Source: Histomonas meleagridis (taxonomy: Eukaryota; Parabasalia; Tritrichomonadida; Dientamoebidae). Taken from it: a DNA stretch of 64,000 nt. The notes beneath the pieces were generated by a model, which searched no databases, was not told the origin of the DNA, and worked only from the letters and a program-made list of their open reading frames with translations. Within the stretch, counting starts at the first letter, position 1, and each line of letters starts with the position of its first letter. Below, in pieces: positions 41,220 to 51,674 of this stretch. The DNA is taken from the NCBI GenBank assembly GCA_020186115.1, contig WSYJ01000029.1, positions 62,001 to 126,000 of the forward strand, in the 5' to 3' direction. The position numbers were made by a program, and so were the translations under genes.

Positions 41220-42800
41220 ATGACAGAGTATAAGAAATCTGTTGTATTTGATGGATTTATCAAACCTGACTTCGATTTTGATGAATGCGACCCTGTTTTC
41301 CCAACAACTACACCATCAAATGTAACATATAAATTTGATTTAAATTCTCACTACTTCCAATTTAAAGAATCATTAAATTCTTCGGATGCTGTTTTGATTA
41401 CTCGCCAACTTGCTTTCTTAAAAGCAGCTTTAATTAATAATTCAACTCAAGTTAATGAAATAATTTCAATTGAAGAAATTTCCAGAATTTTATTTAATTT
41501 AATCAATCCTAAACAAAACAATCTTATACTTTATGAAGCTTTATGTACTGCTGTTGCCTTAACAGGGATTGTTAGTGAATCTTCCGAATATTTTGAAAAC
41601 CAAGAATTCATCAATTTTTTAATTCGTATCACAATAATTTCATTATCTGATCCAAACTTTGATGGCAATAGATCTATAGGTACAGCTTCACTTGCATTTC
41701 TCCGAAATCTTCTATATAATTCCAATGAATGTCGTGTATTTTTCATTATGGCCAATGGCGTAGATCTTATTTCCACCCTATACTTCGAAATATTTGATCA
41801 CAATCACGATCATATGATATGGGTATTGATCAACATGTTATCAGTCGATCCTACCCCAACAATTGAAATGCTTTTTCCGATTTGTAATTTGCTTAAAAAC
41901 ATTTTAGGTTATTCATTACCATCAGCTGAGAGTACCGAAATTATCTTATGTATCAAATATGTAACACTTAGTCCCGAAATTGCTTTAAATTTTCTAAAAG
42001 AATTTGATTTAAAGTATATTTCCTCGTCGTTCCATAAGACTTCTGAAGCAACTCAAGTACAATTATTAGAATTGTTTAAACTTTTGATCTTATGTCCACA
42101 TGAACTTGTAAGTGAACAATCATTCCATAACATCAAATGGAATACATTTCTTATCAAAATTCCAAAAATTGGCGATAAAAAAGTTGAACTAAAATTATGT
42201 GAAATGTCATGTGAAATATTCCAATCGGATTCGAAAATTGTACAAAAAATCTTAGAAACAGAATTACTTTTAGTTTTAATGAAGCTTGTCAATAACGCGC
42301 GTTATGTAGTTAAGGTGAAAGCATTAACAGCGTTAAATTGTACATTACATTCTAATCAACCGTTCATCACAATGTTAATTTGTGGGCCAAAAATGATCAA
42401 AGAAATTGTACATTTTTTGGATTCTGATTGGGCAGAATGTATTCATTTTGGAGTTGAAACACTTTTGTTAATTCTCGAATTTGCATTAAATGGCAAAATG
42501 AAAAAAGAAGTTCTTAAAGAATGCGTCGAATATGAACTCGAGGAAGCAGTGAATGAGCAACTTGACAAGGAACTGCCCGAGGAACTGTTGGAAATGTGCG
42601 AAGTGCTGCGAACGCGTCTGAGTGAACTGACTGAAATTTGCGAATACAGCGAAATGGAACACGAAGAAAGCGAAGGCGAAGAAGAAGAACATGCGCAAGC
42701 GAATGAAGAGTTCGAGGAGTATGAAGTTGTTAATGAGGAAGAAGAAGAAGTTGAATGGATTGAAGCTGATACATATGAAGATGAAATGTATGCATGGTAA
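41220..42800 (+). CDS. Armadillo-repeat (importin-alpha-like fold) protein with acidic tail
   Basis: 526 residues. About 450 residues of ARM/HEAT-type helical repeats are visible from segments such as LLFNLINPKQNNLILYEAL, ASLAFLRNLLYNSNECRVFF and KVKALTALNCTLHSNQPFI. A strongly acidic tail follows (EESEGEEEEHAQ, EEEEEVEWIEAD), ending in YAW. No importin-beta-binding basic N-terminus is present. This resembles the large family of ARM proteins in trichomonads whose function is unknown; a binding role for basic cargo via the tail is possible. The third-position GC rises in the acidic tail. Confidence 0.82.
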   Translation: MTEYKKSVVFDGFIKPDFDFDECDPVFPTTTPSNVTYKFDLNSHYFQFKESLNSSDAVLITRQLAFLKAALINNSTQVNEIISIEEISRILFNLINPKQNNLILYEALCTAVALTGIVSESSEYFENQEFINFLIRITIISLSDPNFDGNRSIGTASLAFLRNLLYNSNECRVFFIMANGVDLISTLYFEIFDHNHDHMIWVLINMLSVDPTPTIEMLFPICNLLKNILGYSLPSAESTEIILCIKYVTLSPEIALNFLKEFDLKYISSSFHKTSEATQVQLLELFKLLILCPHELVSEQSFHNIKWNTFLIKIPKIGDKKVELKLCEMSCEIFQSDSKIVQKILETELLLVLMKLVNNARYVVKVKALTALNCTLHSNQPFITMLICGPKMIKEIVHFLDSDWAECIHFGVETLLLILEFALNGKMKKEVLKECVEYELEEAVNEQLDKELPEELLEMCEVLRTRLSELTEICEYSEMEHEESEGEEEEHAQANEEFEEYEVVNEEEEEVEWIEADTYEDEMYAW

Positions 42801-42869
42801 TGCGTAACTGTATGTAAAATAGAAATTAATTTGTATTCATCGGATGTAATAATCTTGAAAAAGTGTTTT

Positions 42870-43450
42870 TTGGTGAAGTTAAGTGAATATTTAATGTATA
42901 ATAACTTTATATAGGTTACAATTTCAAGTAAAGTTTCTTCAATATTATCGTGTTTATTAATTCCTTGTAATAATCTTCGATATATAAATATTTCGAAAGA
43001 AAATTCATATTTTTCTGATTAGAAATGAAGGAGTTTTATATGATAAACACATCATATAACTGATTTGTTATCGAATAAAATATTCGAAGTTCCAAATTCA
43101 GTTACATTAATGGATCATTTGCATTTCAATTAAATTCCAACTTATTAACTATTTAATCTGGAAATAATGTCAATGTAATTAAAAATTCTACATATCAATC
43201 ATGTTCATTTACAAGAATCTAATGCATTTTCTCAATGCAAGCAATTTGAAAGACTAAATATTGGAGCAAATTTTATGGAGAAGTTCCCCAGCATTTGGAA
43301 GTATTTGTTACACCAATTTTTTTCGTAATAACTGTTTGACAGAAACAATTTTAAATGAAATATTTGAACCAAAGATGAATATCTTCATATAACACAAGCA
43401 ATTACTAAATCAGATACATTTTCTAAGTCAAATAGTCTGCACAGTAATAT
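42870..43450 (+). pseudogene. BspA-like gene remnant (LRR and stalk fragments)
   Basis: Plus-strand fragments in changing frames match the intact BspA-like protein. FEVPNSVTLMD lies at about 43085-43115 (compare FKFPDSVTLIQ). SNAFSQCKQFERLNIGANF lies at about 43215-43275 (compare SHAFSHCKQLERLVIGANV). The stalk-like ITKSDTFSKSNSL lies at about 43400-43440. Stops and frame changes exclude function. The rest of the 42801-43715 gap is AT-rich with an (AT)n run near 43676. Confidence 0.8.
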
Positions 43451-43715
43451 ATAATTGACATATGGTAAAATTGTATATTAAAACCAACCAAAAGTTCAAC
43501 TCTAGATTCTTCTTATTATCAACATATTTGTTACAGGGGTTAGGTTTTCATTATCCCTGTAGAATTGGGGAAAATTGGTATCATTCGTTACAACTCAACA
43601 TTGCAAATAACTATGTGCATAAAAAATAGCATCCAACACCCGAATGTTAATATTTCTTTACTATTAACCAAAAGATATATATATATATATAATATTATGT
43701 TTAGATATAAAAACA

Positions 43716-45599
43716 TTATTTTGGTGTTTTTGTTGTTCCGATAGCGTGTAACAAATTTCTTGTACTAAACACAATTCTATTTGTATAAGAATTTTTTGTC
43801 TGAAACTTTCTTAAAGGCTCTGCAGCGCTTGCTGAAGTACTACAAAGTGTGCTCATTTCCCACAAATGAATTTCTCCATCTTGACCAGTTGATGCCAATA
43901 TTGTACCTTCTTGGCTAATTGTCAAATCTCTCACCTGTCCTTTATGAGCTCTAATTGTACCTATTTTTCTTCCTTCACCTATATCCCAAGTAGATAATTT
44001 TCCACCAGAATCACCACAAATCACAATTCTTCCATTTCTTGTAAACTCGATACACCTTGGAATGTCTATACTTTCTGCGAACATTCTTGCACAAGAAGAT
44101 GTCGGATTTTTATCGCTTGATTGTGTTCGAATGTCCCATAACATCACAGACCGATCATACGAGGCGGTTGCTATCGTTGATGCGTTGGGGTGGTACCGAA
44201 TGGCGGTTATCGGCTCTTGATGGTTAACGAACATCCTCAGAGGCTTCGACCGATCGATTGTCCAAAGCATCGCTATACAATCGTCAGAACCAGTAACAAA
44301 ATGGTAACCATAAGGTGACCAATCTACACACCATATGATACAAGAAGGAGAAGATATCATTGCAAATCCTGTAGACGTTTCACAACTCCATAATTGTATG
44401 GTGTTAGCTTGCCCACATAATAATAGACGAGAATCTGGAGAAAAACGAATCGAATATGTTTTCGGAACTGTTATCGTTCGCATGAAAGGAAACTCGTAGC
44501 CTTGTCCATTAGAAGGACGTGGTACCATTGATGCTTGCCGAGAGTTGATTTGTTTAAGTGGCAAATTGTCATCAAGATCAATAAATGCATTTGTCGACAA
44601 AAGTTTGATGTAATTACGGTCTGTAACAACGGCTATGAGAACTCCTGTGTTGTTGATGTCATATGCAACGTTTTCTTGTTGGAAAGTGAAATATGCGCAT
44701 GATGGCAAATGATTCTTAGAAAGTGAATCAAGGCTCATAAGGTCACTAGCAATTGAGAGGATTCGATCGTGTGAAGCTTCTGGTAAAGGAAACCCACAAT
44801 CTATTGGATTATGATCATCATCAAATATTTCGAAATTACATTTCTCACCAAGATATTTTTTTGCTTGCTGAATAGGATCAATGGAAAGAAGTCCGGTGAT
44901 AGGTGTGGCAAGATGCTCAGGTTGATCTGTGGAATGAAAAATAAATCCGGGAATTAAATCTGGTCGTGAAGTAAAATGATCAATTGGAACATGTGTCACA
45001 TTAAGCCTCTTACTAAGGATGTAAAGAAAGCGTGTGAATGACCTGTCCATGAGGAAACATACAAGGGCTTGATATGTAGTTTCTGTTAAAGATGTCGCAA
45101 AAGTTGTAACTGAAAGAGGTGATACTTTAGATAAGGATGTTGCTTTTAAATACTGTTCGAGTTTTTTAATATCTGGGTCATGTATTGAATGAAAAGCTTT
45201 ACTTCCATCTTCTAAGTATCTATTTTTTTCAAAAAATCTTATAGCAAGATCAACCTCTTTAGCGTCAAAAAGGCTTACTGCTGTATGGTAAAAGAAAGCG
45301 AATAATAATGGCTTCAACTGTAATTTTTGAATAATAGGAACTTGTTCAATAAAGTCAACCAATTCCTTATACATTTCAGGCATTTCACGTACGTCTTCGA
45401 GCATTGCCTCTTGTTGTATTAAAAAGTCCAGTGCGCTCTGTTTTAAAAATAACTGTCTACTATTAATTTGGCCAAAAGAATTCAGCTCAACGTCCTGACC
45501 AAGTTGATATCCATGTGACGCAAAGAACTCGCGCAAAGAGTTCTGTAAGTTTTCCCTCAGTTCCCTTTCCCTCTGCGCCATTCTGTTGCTCAAAGACAT
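43716..45599 (-). CDS. TAF5-like WD40 protein (TFIID/SAGA subunit)
   Basis: 627 residues. The N-terminal part (about 60-200) corresponds to the TAF5 NTD2 helical domain: MYKELVDFIEQVP, LKPLLFAFFYHTAVSLFDAK, AIRFFEKNRYLED and a final YQALVCFLMDRSFTRF. From about residue 345 to 610 there are WD40 blades, including YSIRFSPDSRLLLCGQ, YGYHFVTGSDDCIAMLWTID, HPNASTIATASYDRSVMLWD, CGDSGGKLSTWDIG and GTILASTGQDGEIHLWEM. This domain pair is specific to TAF5/TAF5L. Nuclear, in a TFIID- or SAGA-like complex. A GAAACCGTTAT motif lies upstream on the coding strand. A minor alternative is another LisH-WD40 protein. Confidence 0.83.
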   Translation of the reverse strand: MSLSNRMAQRERELRENLQNSLREFFASHGYQLGQDVELNSFGQINSRQLFLKQSALDFLIQQEAMLEDVREMPEMYKELVDFIEQVPIIQKLQLKPLLFAFFYHTAVSLFDAKEVDLAIRFFEKNRYLEDGSKAFHSIHDPDIKKLEQYLKATSLSKVSPLSVTTFATSLTETTYQALVCFLMDRSFTRFLYILSKRLNVTHVPIDHFTSRPDLIPGFIFHSTDQPEHLATPITGLLSIDPIQQAKKYLGEKCNFEIFDDDHNPIDCGFPLPEASHDRILSIASDLMSLDSLSKNHLPSCAYFTFQQENVAYDINNTGVLIAVVTDRNYIKLLSTNAFIDLDDNLPLKQINSRQASMVPRPSNGQGYEFPFMRTITVPKTYSIRFSPDSRLLLCGQANTIQLWSCETSTGFAMISSPSCIIWCVDWSPYGYHFVTGSDDCIAMLWTIDRSKPLRMFVNHQEPITAIRYHPNASTIATASYDRSVMLWDIRTQSSDKNPTSSCARMFAESIDIPRCIEFTRNGRIVICGDSGGKLSTWDIGEGRKIGTIRAHKGQVRDLTISQEGTILASTGQDGEIHLWEMSTLCSTSASAAEPLRKFQTKNSYTNRIVFSTRNLLHAIGTTKTPK

Positions 45600-45724
45600 C
45601 GCAGCTGAGTTAGAGAACGTTTAATATATACATATAACGGTTTCCAACCAACATCAAAAATTTCAATACCCCGATACGTATTGTCCACACAAAAAATAAA
45701 ATCATAATTCAAAATTTGCGAAGT

Positions 45725-47080
45725 TTACATTTCTTCATCTTCTTCTTCTTCGCCATCTTCAACTGATTCAGAAGCAACTTCGTCATAATCCTTTTCAAGG
45801 AGTGCAAGATCTTCACGTGCTTCAGGGAATTCAGCTTCTTCCATACCTTCACCAACGTACCAATGAACGAAAGCTCTTTTAGCGTACATAAGGTCGAACT
45901 TATGGTCAAGTCTACTCCAAGCTTCAGCAATAGCAGTGGTGTTGGCTAACATGCAAACAGCGCGTTGAACCTTGGCAAGATCACCTCCAGGAACAACAGT
46001 TGGTGGTTGATAGTTGATACCCATCTTGAAACCAGTTGGACACCAATCGACGAATTGGATTGTACGCTTTGTCTTGATTGTAGCAACAGCAGCAGATACA
46101 TCCTTAGGTACAACATCACCACGGTACAATAATGTGCATGCCATATACTTACCATGACGTGGATCACATTTAACCATCATGTTTGCTGGCTCGAAAAGTG
46201 AGTTAGTGATTTCAGCAACTGATAATTGTTCGTGATATGCTTTTTCGGCGGAAATGACTGGTGCATATGAACAGATTGGGAAGTGGATACGTGCGTATGG
46301 AACAAGGTTAGTTTGGAATTCGTTGAAATCGACATTGAGTGCACCATCGAAACGAAGAGATGCAGTAAGAGAAGAAACAACTTGACCAATAAGACGATTC
46401 AAGTTGGTGTAGGTTGGACGTTCGATATCAAGAGCACGACGGCAGATATCATAAAGTGCTTCGTTATCGACCATGAATGCACAATCAGAATGATCAATCA
46501 TAGCATGGGTGGCGAGAATGGAGTTGTATGGTTCGACAACTGCTGTTGAAACTTGTGGTGCTGGATAAACAGTGAATTCGAGCTTCGATTTCTTACCATA
46601 ATCAACAGAGAGACGTTCAAGAAGAAGTGAACCAAAACCTGAGCCAGTACCACCACCGAAGGAGTGGAAGATAAGGAAACCTTGAAGACCAGTACATTGA
46701 TCTGCAAGTTTACGGATACGATCAAGGGTAAGATCAATGATTTCTTTACCAACTGTATAGTGACCACGAGCATAGTTGTTGGCAGCATCTTCCTTACCAT
46801 TGATAAGTTGATCTGGGTGGAAAAGTTGGCGGTATGTACCAGTACGAACTTCATCCATACAGGTAGGTTCAAGATCTACAAATACAGCACGTGGAACATG
46901 TTTGCCTGATCCTGTTTCAGAGAAGAAGGTGTTGAAGGCATCATCACAAACACCGATGGTCTTATCTGATGGCATTTGACCATCTGGTTGGATACCGTGT
47001 TCAAGGCAATAGAGTTCCCAGCATCCGTTACCGATTTGGACGCCGCATTGACCAACATGGATTGAAATAACTTCACGCAT
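45725..47080 (-). CDS. Alpha-tubulin
   Basis: 451 residues. The start is the ATG at 47080 ([13 protein letters not shown], the autoregulation motif). The frame is open 28 more codons, but an Inr-like TCACTCTTC lies 10 bp before this ATG. It carries the GGGTGSG nucleotide loop, RGHYTVGKE, the [13 protein letters not shown] segment typical of alpha, and Lys at position 40 in PSDKTIG, the usual acetylation site. The tail ends [11 protein letters not shown] and lacks the terminal Tyr, so no detyrosination cycle is expected. It is the subunit of microtubules in flagella, axostyle and spindle. Less A/T-biased codon use than neighbours and the stop-overlapping TAAA suggest high expression. Confidence 0.98.
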   Translation of the reverse strand: MREVISIHVGQCGVQIGNGCWELYCLEHGIQPDGQMPSDKTIGVCDDAFNTFFSETGSGKHVPRAVFVDLEPTCMDEVRTGTYRQLFHPDQLINGKEDAANNYARGHYTVGKEIIDLTLDRIRKLADQCTGLQGFLIFHSFGGGTGSGFGSLLLERLSVDYGKKSKLEFTVYPAPQVSTAVVEPYNSILATHAMIDHSDCAFMVDNEALYDICRRALDIERPTYTNLNRLIGQVVSSLTASLRFDGALNVDFNEFQTNLVPYARIHFPICSYAPVISAEKAYHEQLSVAEITNSLFEPANMMVKCDPRHGKYMACTLLYRGDVVPKDVSAAVATIKTKRTIQFVDWCPTGFKMGINYQPPTVVPGGDLAKVQRAVCMLANTTAIAEAWSRLDHKFDLMYAKRAFVHWYVGEGMEEAEFPEAREDLALLEKDYDEVASESVEDGEEEEDEEM

Positions 47081-47083
47081 ATT

Positions 47084-47092
47084 GAAGAGTGA
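47084..47092 (-). promoter_or_regulatory. Inr-like element of alpha-tubulin
   Basis: TCACTCTTC on the minus strand with +1 A at 47090, 10 bases before the ATG; close to the trichomonad Inr consensus. A TTAACCGCCC motif lies about 35 bp further upstream. Confidence 0.6.
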
Positions 47093-47629
47093 GCTGAAAT
47101 GTCCGTTATTATTTATTGGGCGGTTAACATGTGAAATTTGAATTAAAAATTTGTGGCTGTGCAAAAGTGAAGGAAAATAACGTGTTTCTCACAAAAATTG
47201 GATGGCCATAGAAATTAAATGGTTTATGTCTATTGCTTTTTGGGGTGCATCATCTGAAGTCGGTTTTAAATTTTTAAAAAGTAGAAATACTAAATTAAGA
47301 GATTCTGATAAGAATATATATAATATTAAATATTAAGTGAAGAACATTGATAAAATGCATAATTTTGAATTGCTATAACGTTTTCACAAATGTTAATATT
47401 GTCTAAGTCATAGCAATACGCGAATGCATAACTTCTAATTGATGTAACTGATTTTATAAAAGCATTAATTTACGAATCCCTCAACACCACTTTCAACTAT
47501 TTGACGTTTATATGCGTCTCTCCTGAACTCACTTGAAGAAGAAATAGTTGGTGTTAAAGTTGTTGAAATAAATGTTTCAAACGATTGTACAAAAAAGAAA
47601 ATAAATCATAAATAATATTTTACATGAGA
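47093..47629. other. Intergenic region with one orphan open fragment
   Basis: A minus-strand frame at 47465-47604, open without any ATG, reads FVQSFETFISTTLTPTISSS then EFRRDAYKRQIVESGVEGFVN and stop. It looks protein-like but has no start and no recognisable family; it may be a gene remnant. The remainder is the tubulin promoter and AT-rich spacer. Confidence 0.35.
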
Positions 47630-48859
47630 TCAATTTTCATTATTAAACAGTTCAAATATAAGCATTATTTTTTGTTGAAGAATTTCATCTTCTGTCCTTA
47701 TTGAATTCAATGTGTCCAAAAGATTAAGTTCAACACATATTTCTTGGAATCTTAATATATCAATTTTAATTATTTTATATATAGCTGAAATGATCCAACC
47801 TGCTTCATTATCATTGTCACTTGATAACAACAGAATTAATGCTTCTAATGCTCCTCTTTCAGATATGTTGATGATATTATTTTCATCAATATTATCTATA
47901 ATTTTTGTGAGACAAAATGTTGATCCGATCTTACTGTTATAACAGCCATTTAAGCTAAAGTCAATTAATATTGGTATAAGTTCTTCAAATAAAAAGATGG
48001 GAAAATTATTCAAAAAAGGCTGAGCTAAAAGGGAAAAAAATATGAAAAGAGAATAAAAGTCTTTGTCCAATGCTTGTTCTATCATTTCTTTCGATGATAT
48101 TAATAAAGGTTCTGATATAAACGGATCAATTATTCCAACATCCACAAGAAGGTCGGCGGTTTCGTAAATCTCAGAAAAATACGTTTTTTTTGAATTTGAT
48201 TCAGTTATGCAACGTGCAACTGCAACGGGAACCTGATACTCAACACATAGTGGGATGTAATTATTGTCTGTTAGAATATGATTCAAGCAAATGGAAGATA
48301 AAACACGAATTTCAGGATTGATGTGCATTAAGTGATAACGGAAAACTGGAATGAGATTATTGATAAAATCAAAATCGTCAAAATTAAAGAGAAATATGTT
48401 GTTGACAAGTCTAAAACCTGCCTTGAGATCCTCACTGCAGGTGTGGCTCTTGAGAAAACCAAGTAATGAACCATAGATAATGTGTAATAAAAGATCTCTG
48501 GCTTCAACAGAAATAGCACTGAAATTGGCAAATGCAAAAAATGCGTAAGGACTGAGATTGACAGCTAAGGGAGATTGACAGCAACTTTGGTAAACAGCTT
48601 TAACAATTTTTTCTGATGTAAACACGTTTCCAAAATCTTTTAGATAATACCATATGTTCCCAATAACACGTGCCGCAAGTATGCTTGTTGGAAGATTATA
48701 ATTAAGAAGAAAAATTAGAGCTTGAACAAAATCTTCATCAAAAAAAATTGGAAGAAGAGAAAAATTAGAATGACCAAAAAGCTTATAAATTTGTTCAGCA
48801 GAACTTTGCACTTGAGCTCGATTCTTGAGGTTTTGGAGAATAGTAGGAAATTGTGACAA
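47630..48859 (-). CDS. ARM-repeat protein with anomalous 5' end
   Basis: The supported coding stretch is about 409 codons of ARM-type helices: EDFVQALIFLLNYNLPTSIL, AARVIGNIWYYLKD and IRVLSSICLNHILTDN, with a C-terminal IYKIIKIDILRFQEICVEL. It belongs to the same expanded trichomonad ARM group as 41220-42800. The first codon of the stretch given is TTG. The frame stays open to about 48994 (HHQIIHFFAAKDRIITTN) with no in-frame ATG. The nearest plausible start, ATG at 48879, is in another frame and would need a one-base shift. The gene is therefore either mis-assembled, frameshifted (a pseudogene) or begins in an unseen exon. The acidic tail of its relative is missing. Confidence 0.65.
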   Translation of the reverse strand: MSQFPTILQNLKNRAQVQSSAEQIYKLFGHSNFSLLPIFFDEDFVQALIFLLNYNLPTSILAARVIGNIWYYLKDFGNVFTSEKIVKAVYQSCCQSPLAVNLSPYAFFAFANFSAISVEARDLLLHIIYGSLLGFLKSHTCSEDLKAGFRLVNNIFLFNFDDFDFINNLIPVFRYHLMHINPEIRVLSSICLNHILTDNNYIPLCVEYQVPVAVARCITESNSKKTYFSEIYETADLLVDVGIIDPFISEPLLISSKEMIEQALDKDFYSLFIFFSLLAQPFLNNFPIFLFEELIPILIDFSLNGCYNSKIGSTFCLTKIIDNIDENNIINISERGALEALILLLSSDNDNEAGWIISAIYKIIKIDILRFQEICVELNLLDTLNSIRTEDEILQQKIMLIFELFNNEN

Positions 48860-49309
48860 TAAATTTTGGTAATCTTCATTTGTGGTAATAATTCGATCTT
48901 TAGCAGCAAAGAAGTGTATTATTTGATGGTGCCTAGTTTGAAAATGTTTAAGGTTTGTTTTTTTAAAGTTAATATTCGTTTTGCAAAAGGATTTCTATCG
49001 TTCAAAAAAGAAATTTAGCCAAAAAAATCAAAGAACTTATATGAAATTTCCTTTCTTCTTTTGATTATATTGCTTGAAATATAAAATAAACGAAAATGAT
49101 TTCATATGAGAGAATATTTTTGAATTTAAATTCAAATATCTCATTTAGATGCATCATATAGAAGGAAGAAACATATCTTCCTTATTTCCTCAAATATTTC
49201 TTTAGGTTCTATTTTCAAGAAATTTAAAATCCAGTTAATTTAGATATTTTCTTCTTTACTCAAGACTTCAATAGTAAATAAAAAATTTAAAGACCTTACC
49301 CCCATCTGT

Positions 49310-49690
49310 GCACAACAAAATTATCTTCTTTAAAATCTTTTGCAAATGGGTCTTCTTCAATATATATCAGAATAATCAATGGTAAAATTATTCATTTCTT
49401 TTTCACCTTTCGGGAAAATATAGTTTTAAAAAAAAATAAAAAATATACCAATGAAAATAATAAATAATCACTGTCAATATTGATTTGTTTCAATAGAATC
49501 TTAGCAATTTCATTAAGTCCATTGATACATGCATATAAAAAGCCTGTAAAAAATAAATTAATATCTTTTAAATTACTTGTAATAGCATACGAAGATGAAA
49601 TTATTTTGGTGTAAAACACAAAAATAAATAAGGTTATAAAAAAACAAAATTTTAAATTTATATGGAATAAATTGTAAAACATTTAAATAT
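49310..49690 (-). pseudogene. Mixed debris: surface-protein tail fragment and ankyrin fragment
   Basis: At about 49315-49365 the minus strand reads IYIEEDPFAKDFKEDNFVVH, which matches the cytoplasmic tail of surface proteins such as the one at 34581-36713 (EKDPFAIDFIEDN). At about 49490-49550 it reads GFLYACINGLNEIAKILL, an ankyrin repeat, within a 96-codon Phe/Ile-rich frame that is not otherwise protein-like. The two pieces belong to different families. The remaining sequence between 48995 and 49807 is AT-rich without a gene. Confidence 0.65.
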
Positions 49691-49807
49691 ATATAAAAAA
49701 TGGGATAAACATTTTCTCACATGAAAAGAAATGAATTGTTTGCTTTAAAACGTTTACTTTTAGTATTAAATAACATTTTTTTAAATAAATTGCCAGATCA
49801 ATTTTAT

Positions 49808-51418
49808 TTATCCAAGAAAAGCATAATTATTTTCTTTGGAATCATTTGCAACTGGATCTTCAACATTATTTATTTTGTTTTCTTTATTATTGTTTGATAA
49901 TTCATTATTTATTTGTTTGTTTCGAATGTAAATTATCAAAATAATAATTAAAGAAACAAGAACAATTACTCCAATTGTAGCTCCTACAGCAATATAAGTT
50001 TGAGTTTTATTGTCGCTTTTTGTTCCCTTATTATCATCAACATATAAATCTGAATAATATGTGAAATATTGGGAATAAATAGTAGCTGAATAATCATAAT
50101 ATAGAATTGATGTTAAAATATATATAAATGTTGAATCAATTTTTGAAGCAATATATGAATTGGTATAAAAACTATACATACTGAATGAAAATGTAAATGA
50201 TAAAATATGCGATATGACAAATGAATGTGTTGAAGCTAAATCAGATGAATCGACTTTTGTGAATGTATTTGATTTAGAAAATGAATTTGACTCTGTGAAT
50301 GTATTTGAATTAGAAAATGTTTGTGTAACAGGAAGACATTTATCAATTGTTTCGTTGGTTGTTTTTAATTCTCCGAATGTTTGACTTGAATAATTTTTAT
50401 TTACCATAACAGTTGTTGCTAAAACTTTATAAAAACAATCATTTCCAAAATTTGGAGAAGTTTCACCATAAAAATAAATGCACCTGAGTATAATACAATC
50501 TGAAAATGCATAACTTCCAACGTTATTCACATTTGCCCCAATGACAAGTCTTTCTAATTGTTTACAATGAGAAAATGCATGTGATTCTATGTCTGTAACG
50601 CTATTTGGAATTATAAAGCTTGTGAATATACATGAATCAAATACAGAGCTTTCAATTGTAGATACATTATTTCCTAATGAAATTGTTAATAAGTTATAAC
50701 TTGTAGTAAATGCAAATGATTGAATTAAAGTAACTGAATCTGGAAATTTGAATATTTTTCTGAAATTTCCAATTGGATAACAAATAAGTTTTGTAATGTT
50801 TTTATTATATAAAACTCCATCATTTTTATAATCAGAAAAATGTTTATTTTCTTTCGAAATATTTATGAATTGAAGGCCGCTACAACGAATAAATGGATTT
50901 GATAATATTGAAGAAACAGTACTTGAAATTGTAACATTTGAAATATTATGACAATCTTGAAACATAAAAGATCCGATCGTTTGAACACCTTCTCCTAAAA
51001 ATACTGATTTTATACCAGTACAACTAACGAATACATTTGACCCAACTGATGTAAGAGGACTTATTATTTTAACATCATTTAATGAAGAGCAGTAGCCAAA
51101 CGCATATAGTCCAATATCTTTTATACCATTTCCAAATGAAACTTGCTCTAAATTAGAACAACTAAAAAATGCATGACCACCAATTAAAGTGACAGAATTA
51201 TCAATCACTGCTGTAATTAATGATGACCATTCATAAAAAGCTTTACTTGGAATAGCATCTATTGGATTTGAAATGATAACATGTTTTGTAATGTTTTTAT
51301 AATCATTTTTAAATTCATCTTTATTTGTTACGTTTAGTGTTAATGTTTTATTATCAAATATTTGTAATGCATGAGAAAAAAAGAGAAGAAAAATCACTGA
51401 AGCAAATTTGGTCAACAT
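49808..51418 (-). CDS. BspA-like leucine-rich-repeat (LRR_5) surface protein
   Basis: 536 residues. The signal peptide is MLTKFASVIFLLFFSHA. About ten LRR_5 units at residues 55-335 follow the pattern VxxIgxxaFxxCxxLxxvxi, for example VTLIGGHAFFSCSNLEQVSF, IKDIGLYAFGYCSSLNDVKI and VTDIESHAFSHCKQLERLVI. A conserved post-LRR segment (YSSQTFGELKTTNET) leads to a SNTFTESNSFSKSNTF stalk and a Tyr/Ser-rich juxtamembrane stretch. A transmembrane helix (IAVGATIGVIVLVSLIIILI, about 478-500) precedes a short Lys/Asn tail with NNVEDPVAND. BspA-like proteins are the largest surface family in trichomonads and are thought to act in adhesion or bacterial uptake. An Inr-like TCACAGTTT lies 15 bp before the ATG (51427-51435). 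Confidence 0.93.
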   Translation of the reverse strand: MLTKFASVIFLLFFSHALQIFDNKTLTLNVTNKDEFKNDYKNITKHVIISNPIDAIPSKAFYEWSSLITAVIDNSVTLIGGHAFFSCSNLEQVSFGNGIKDIGLYAFGYCSSLNDVKIISPLTSVGSNVFVSCTGIKSVFLGEGVQTIGSFMFQDCHNISNVTISSTVSSILSNPFIRCSGLQFINISKENKHFSDYKNDGVLYNKNITKLICYPIGNFRKIFKFPDSVTLIQSFAFTTSYNLLTISLGNNVSTIESSVFDSCIFTSFIIPNSVTDIESHAFSHCKQLERLVIGANVNNVGSYAFSDCIILRCIYFYGETSPNFGNDCFYKVLATTVMVNKNYSSQTFGELKTTNETIDKCLPVTQTFSNSNTFTESNSFSKSNTFTKVDSSDLASTHSFVISHILSFTFSFSMYSFYTNSYIASKIDSTFIYILTSILYYDYSATIYSQYFTYYSDLYVDDNKGTKSDNKTQTYIAVGATIGVIVLVSLIIILIIYIRNKQINNELSNNNKENKINNVEDPVANDSKENNYAFLG

Positions 51419-51674
51419 TAAAATATAAACTGTGATTTAGACAATAATGAAAAACTTATAGACATAAATAATTATTTTTGAAACATAAGGAATACTAAAA
51501 CTTTAATTTTATTTTAAATTACAAAGAAGATGTCCAATATTTTTTTACCACTGTTTTCATAAGAAATTTCCAAATTCATTTTCGAACAATTTTTAACTCT
51601 AAATGAAATTTTTTATCATAATCTTCGCCAAATCATATGACAACTAAAAAAAAAAATTCATTTATAAAATGTTT

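Noticed and set aside
47081-47164. 28-residue N-terminal extension of alpha-tubulin
   Set aside because: [11 protein letters not shown] is the universal tubulin start and an Inr lies inside the proposed extension.
49392-49682. 96-codon minus-strand frame taken as a membrane protein
   Set aside because: Only a short ankyrin fragment within it is protein-like; the hydrophobic rest is T-rich sequence.
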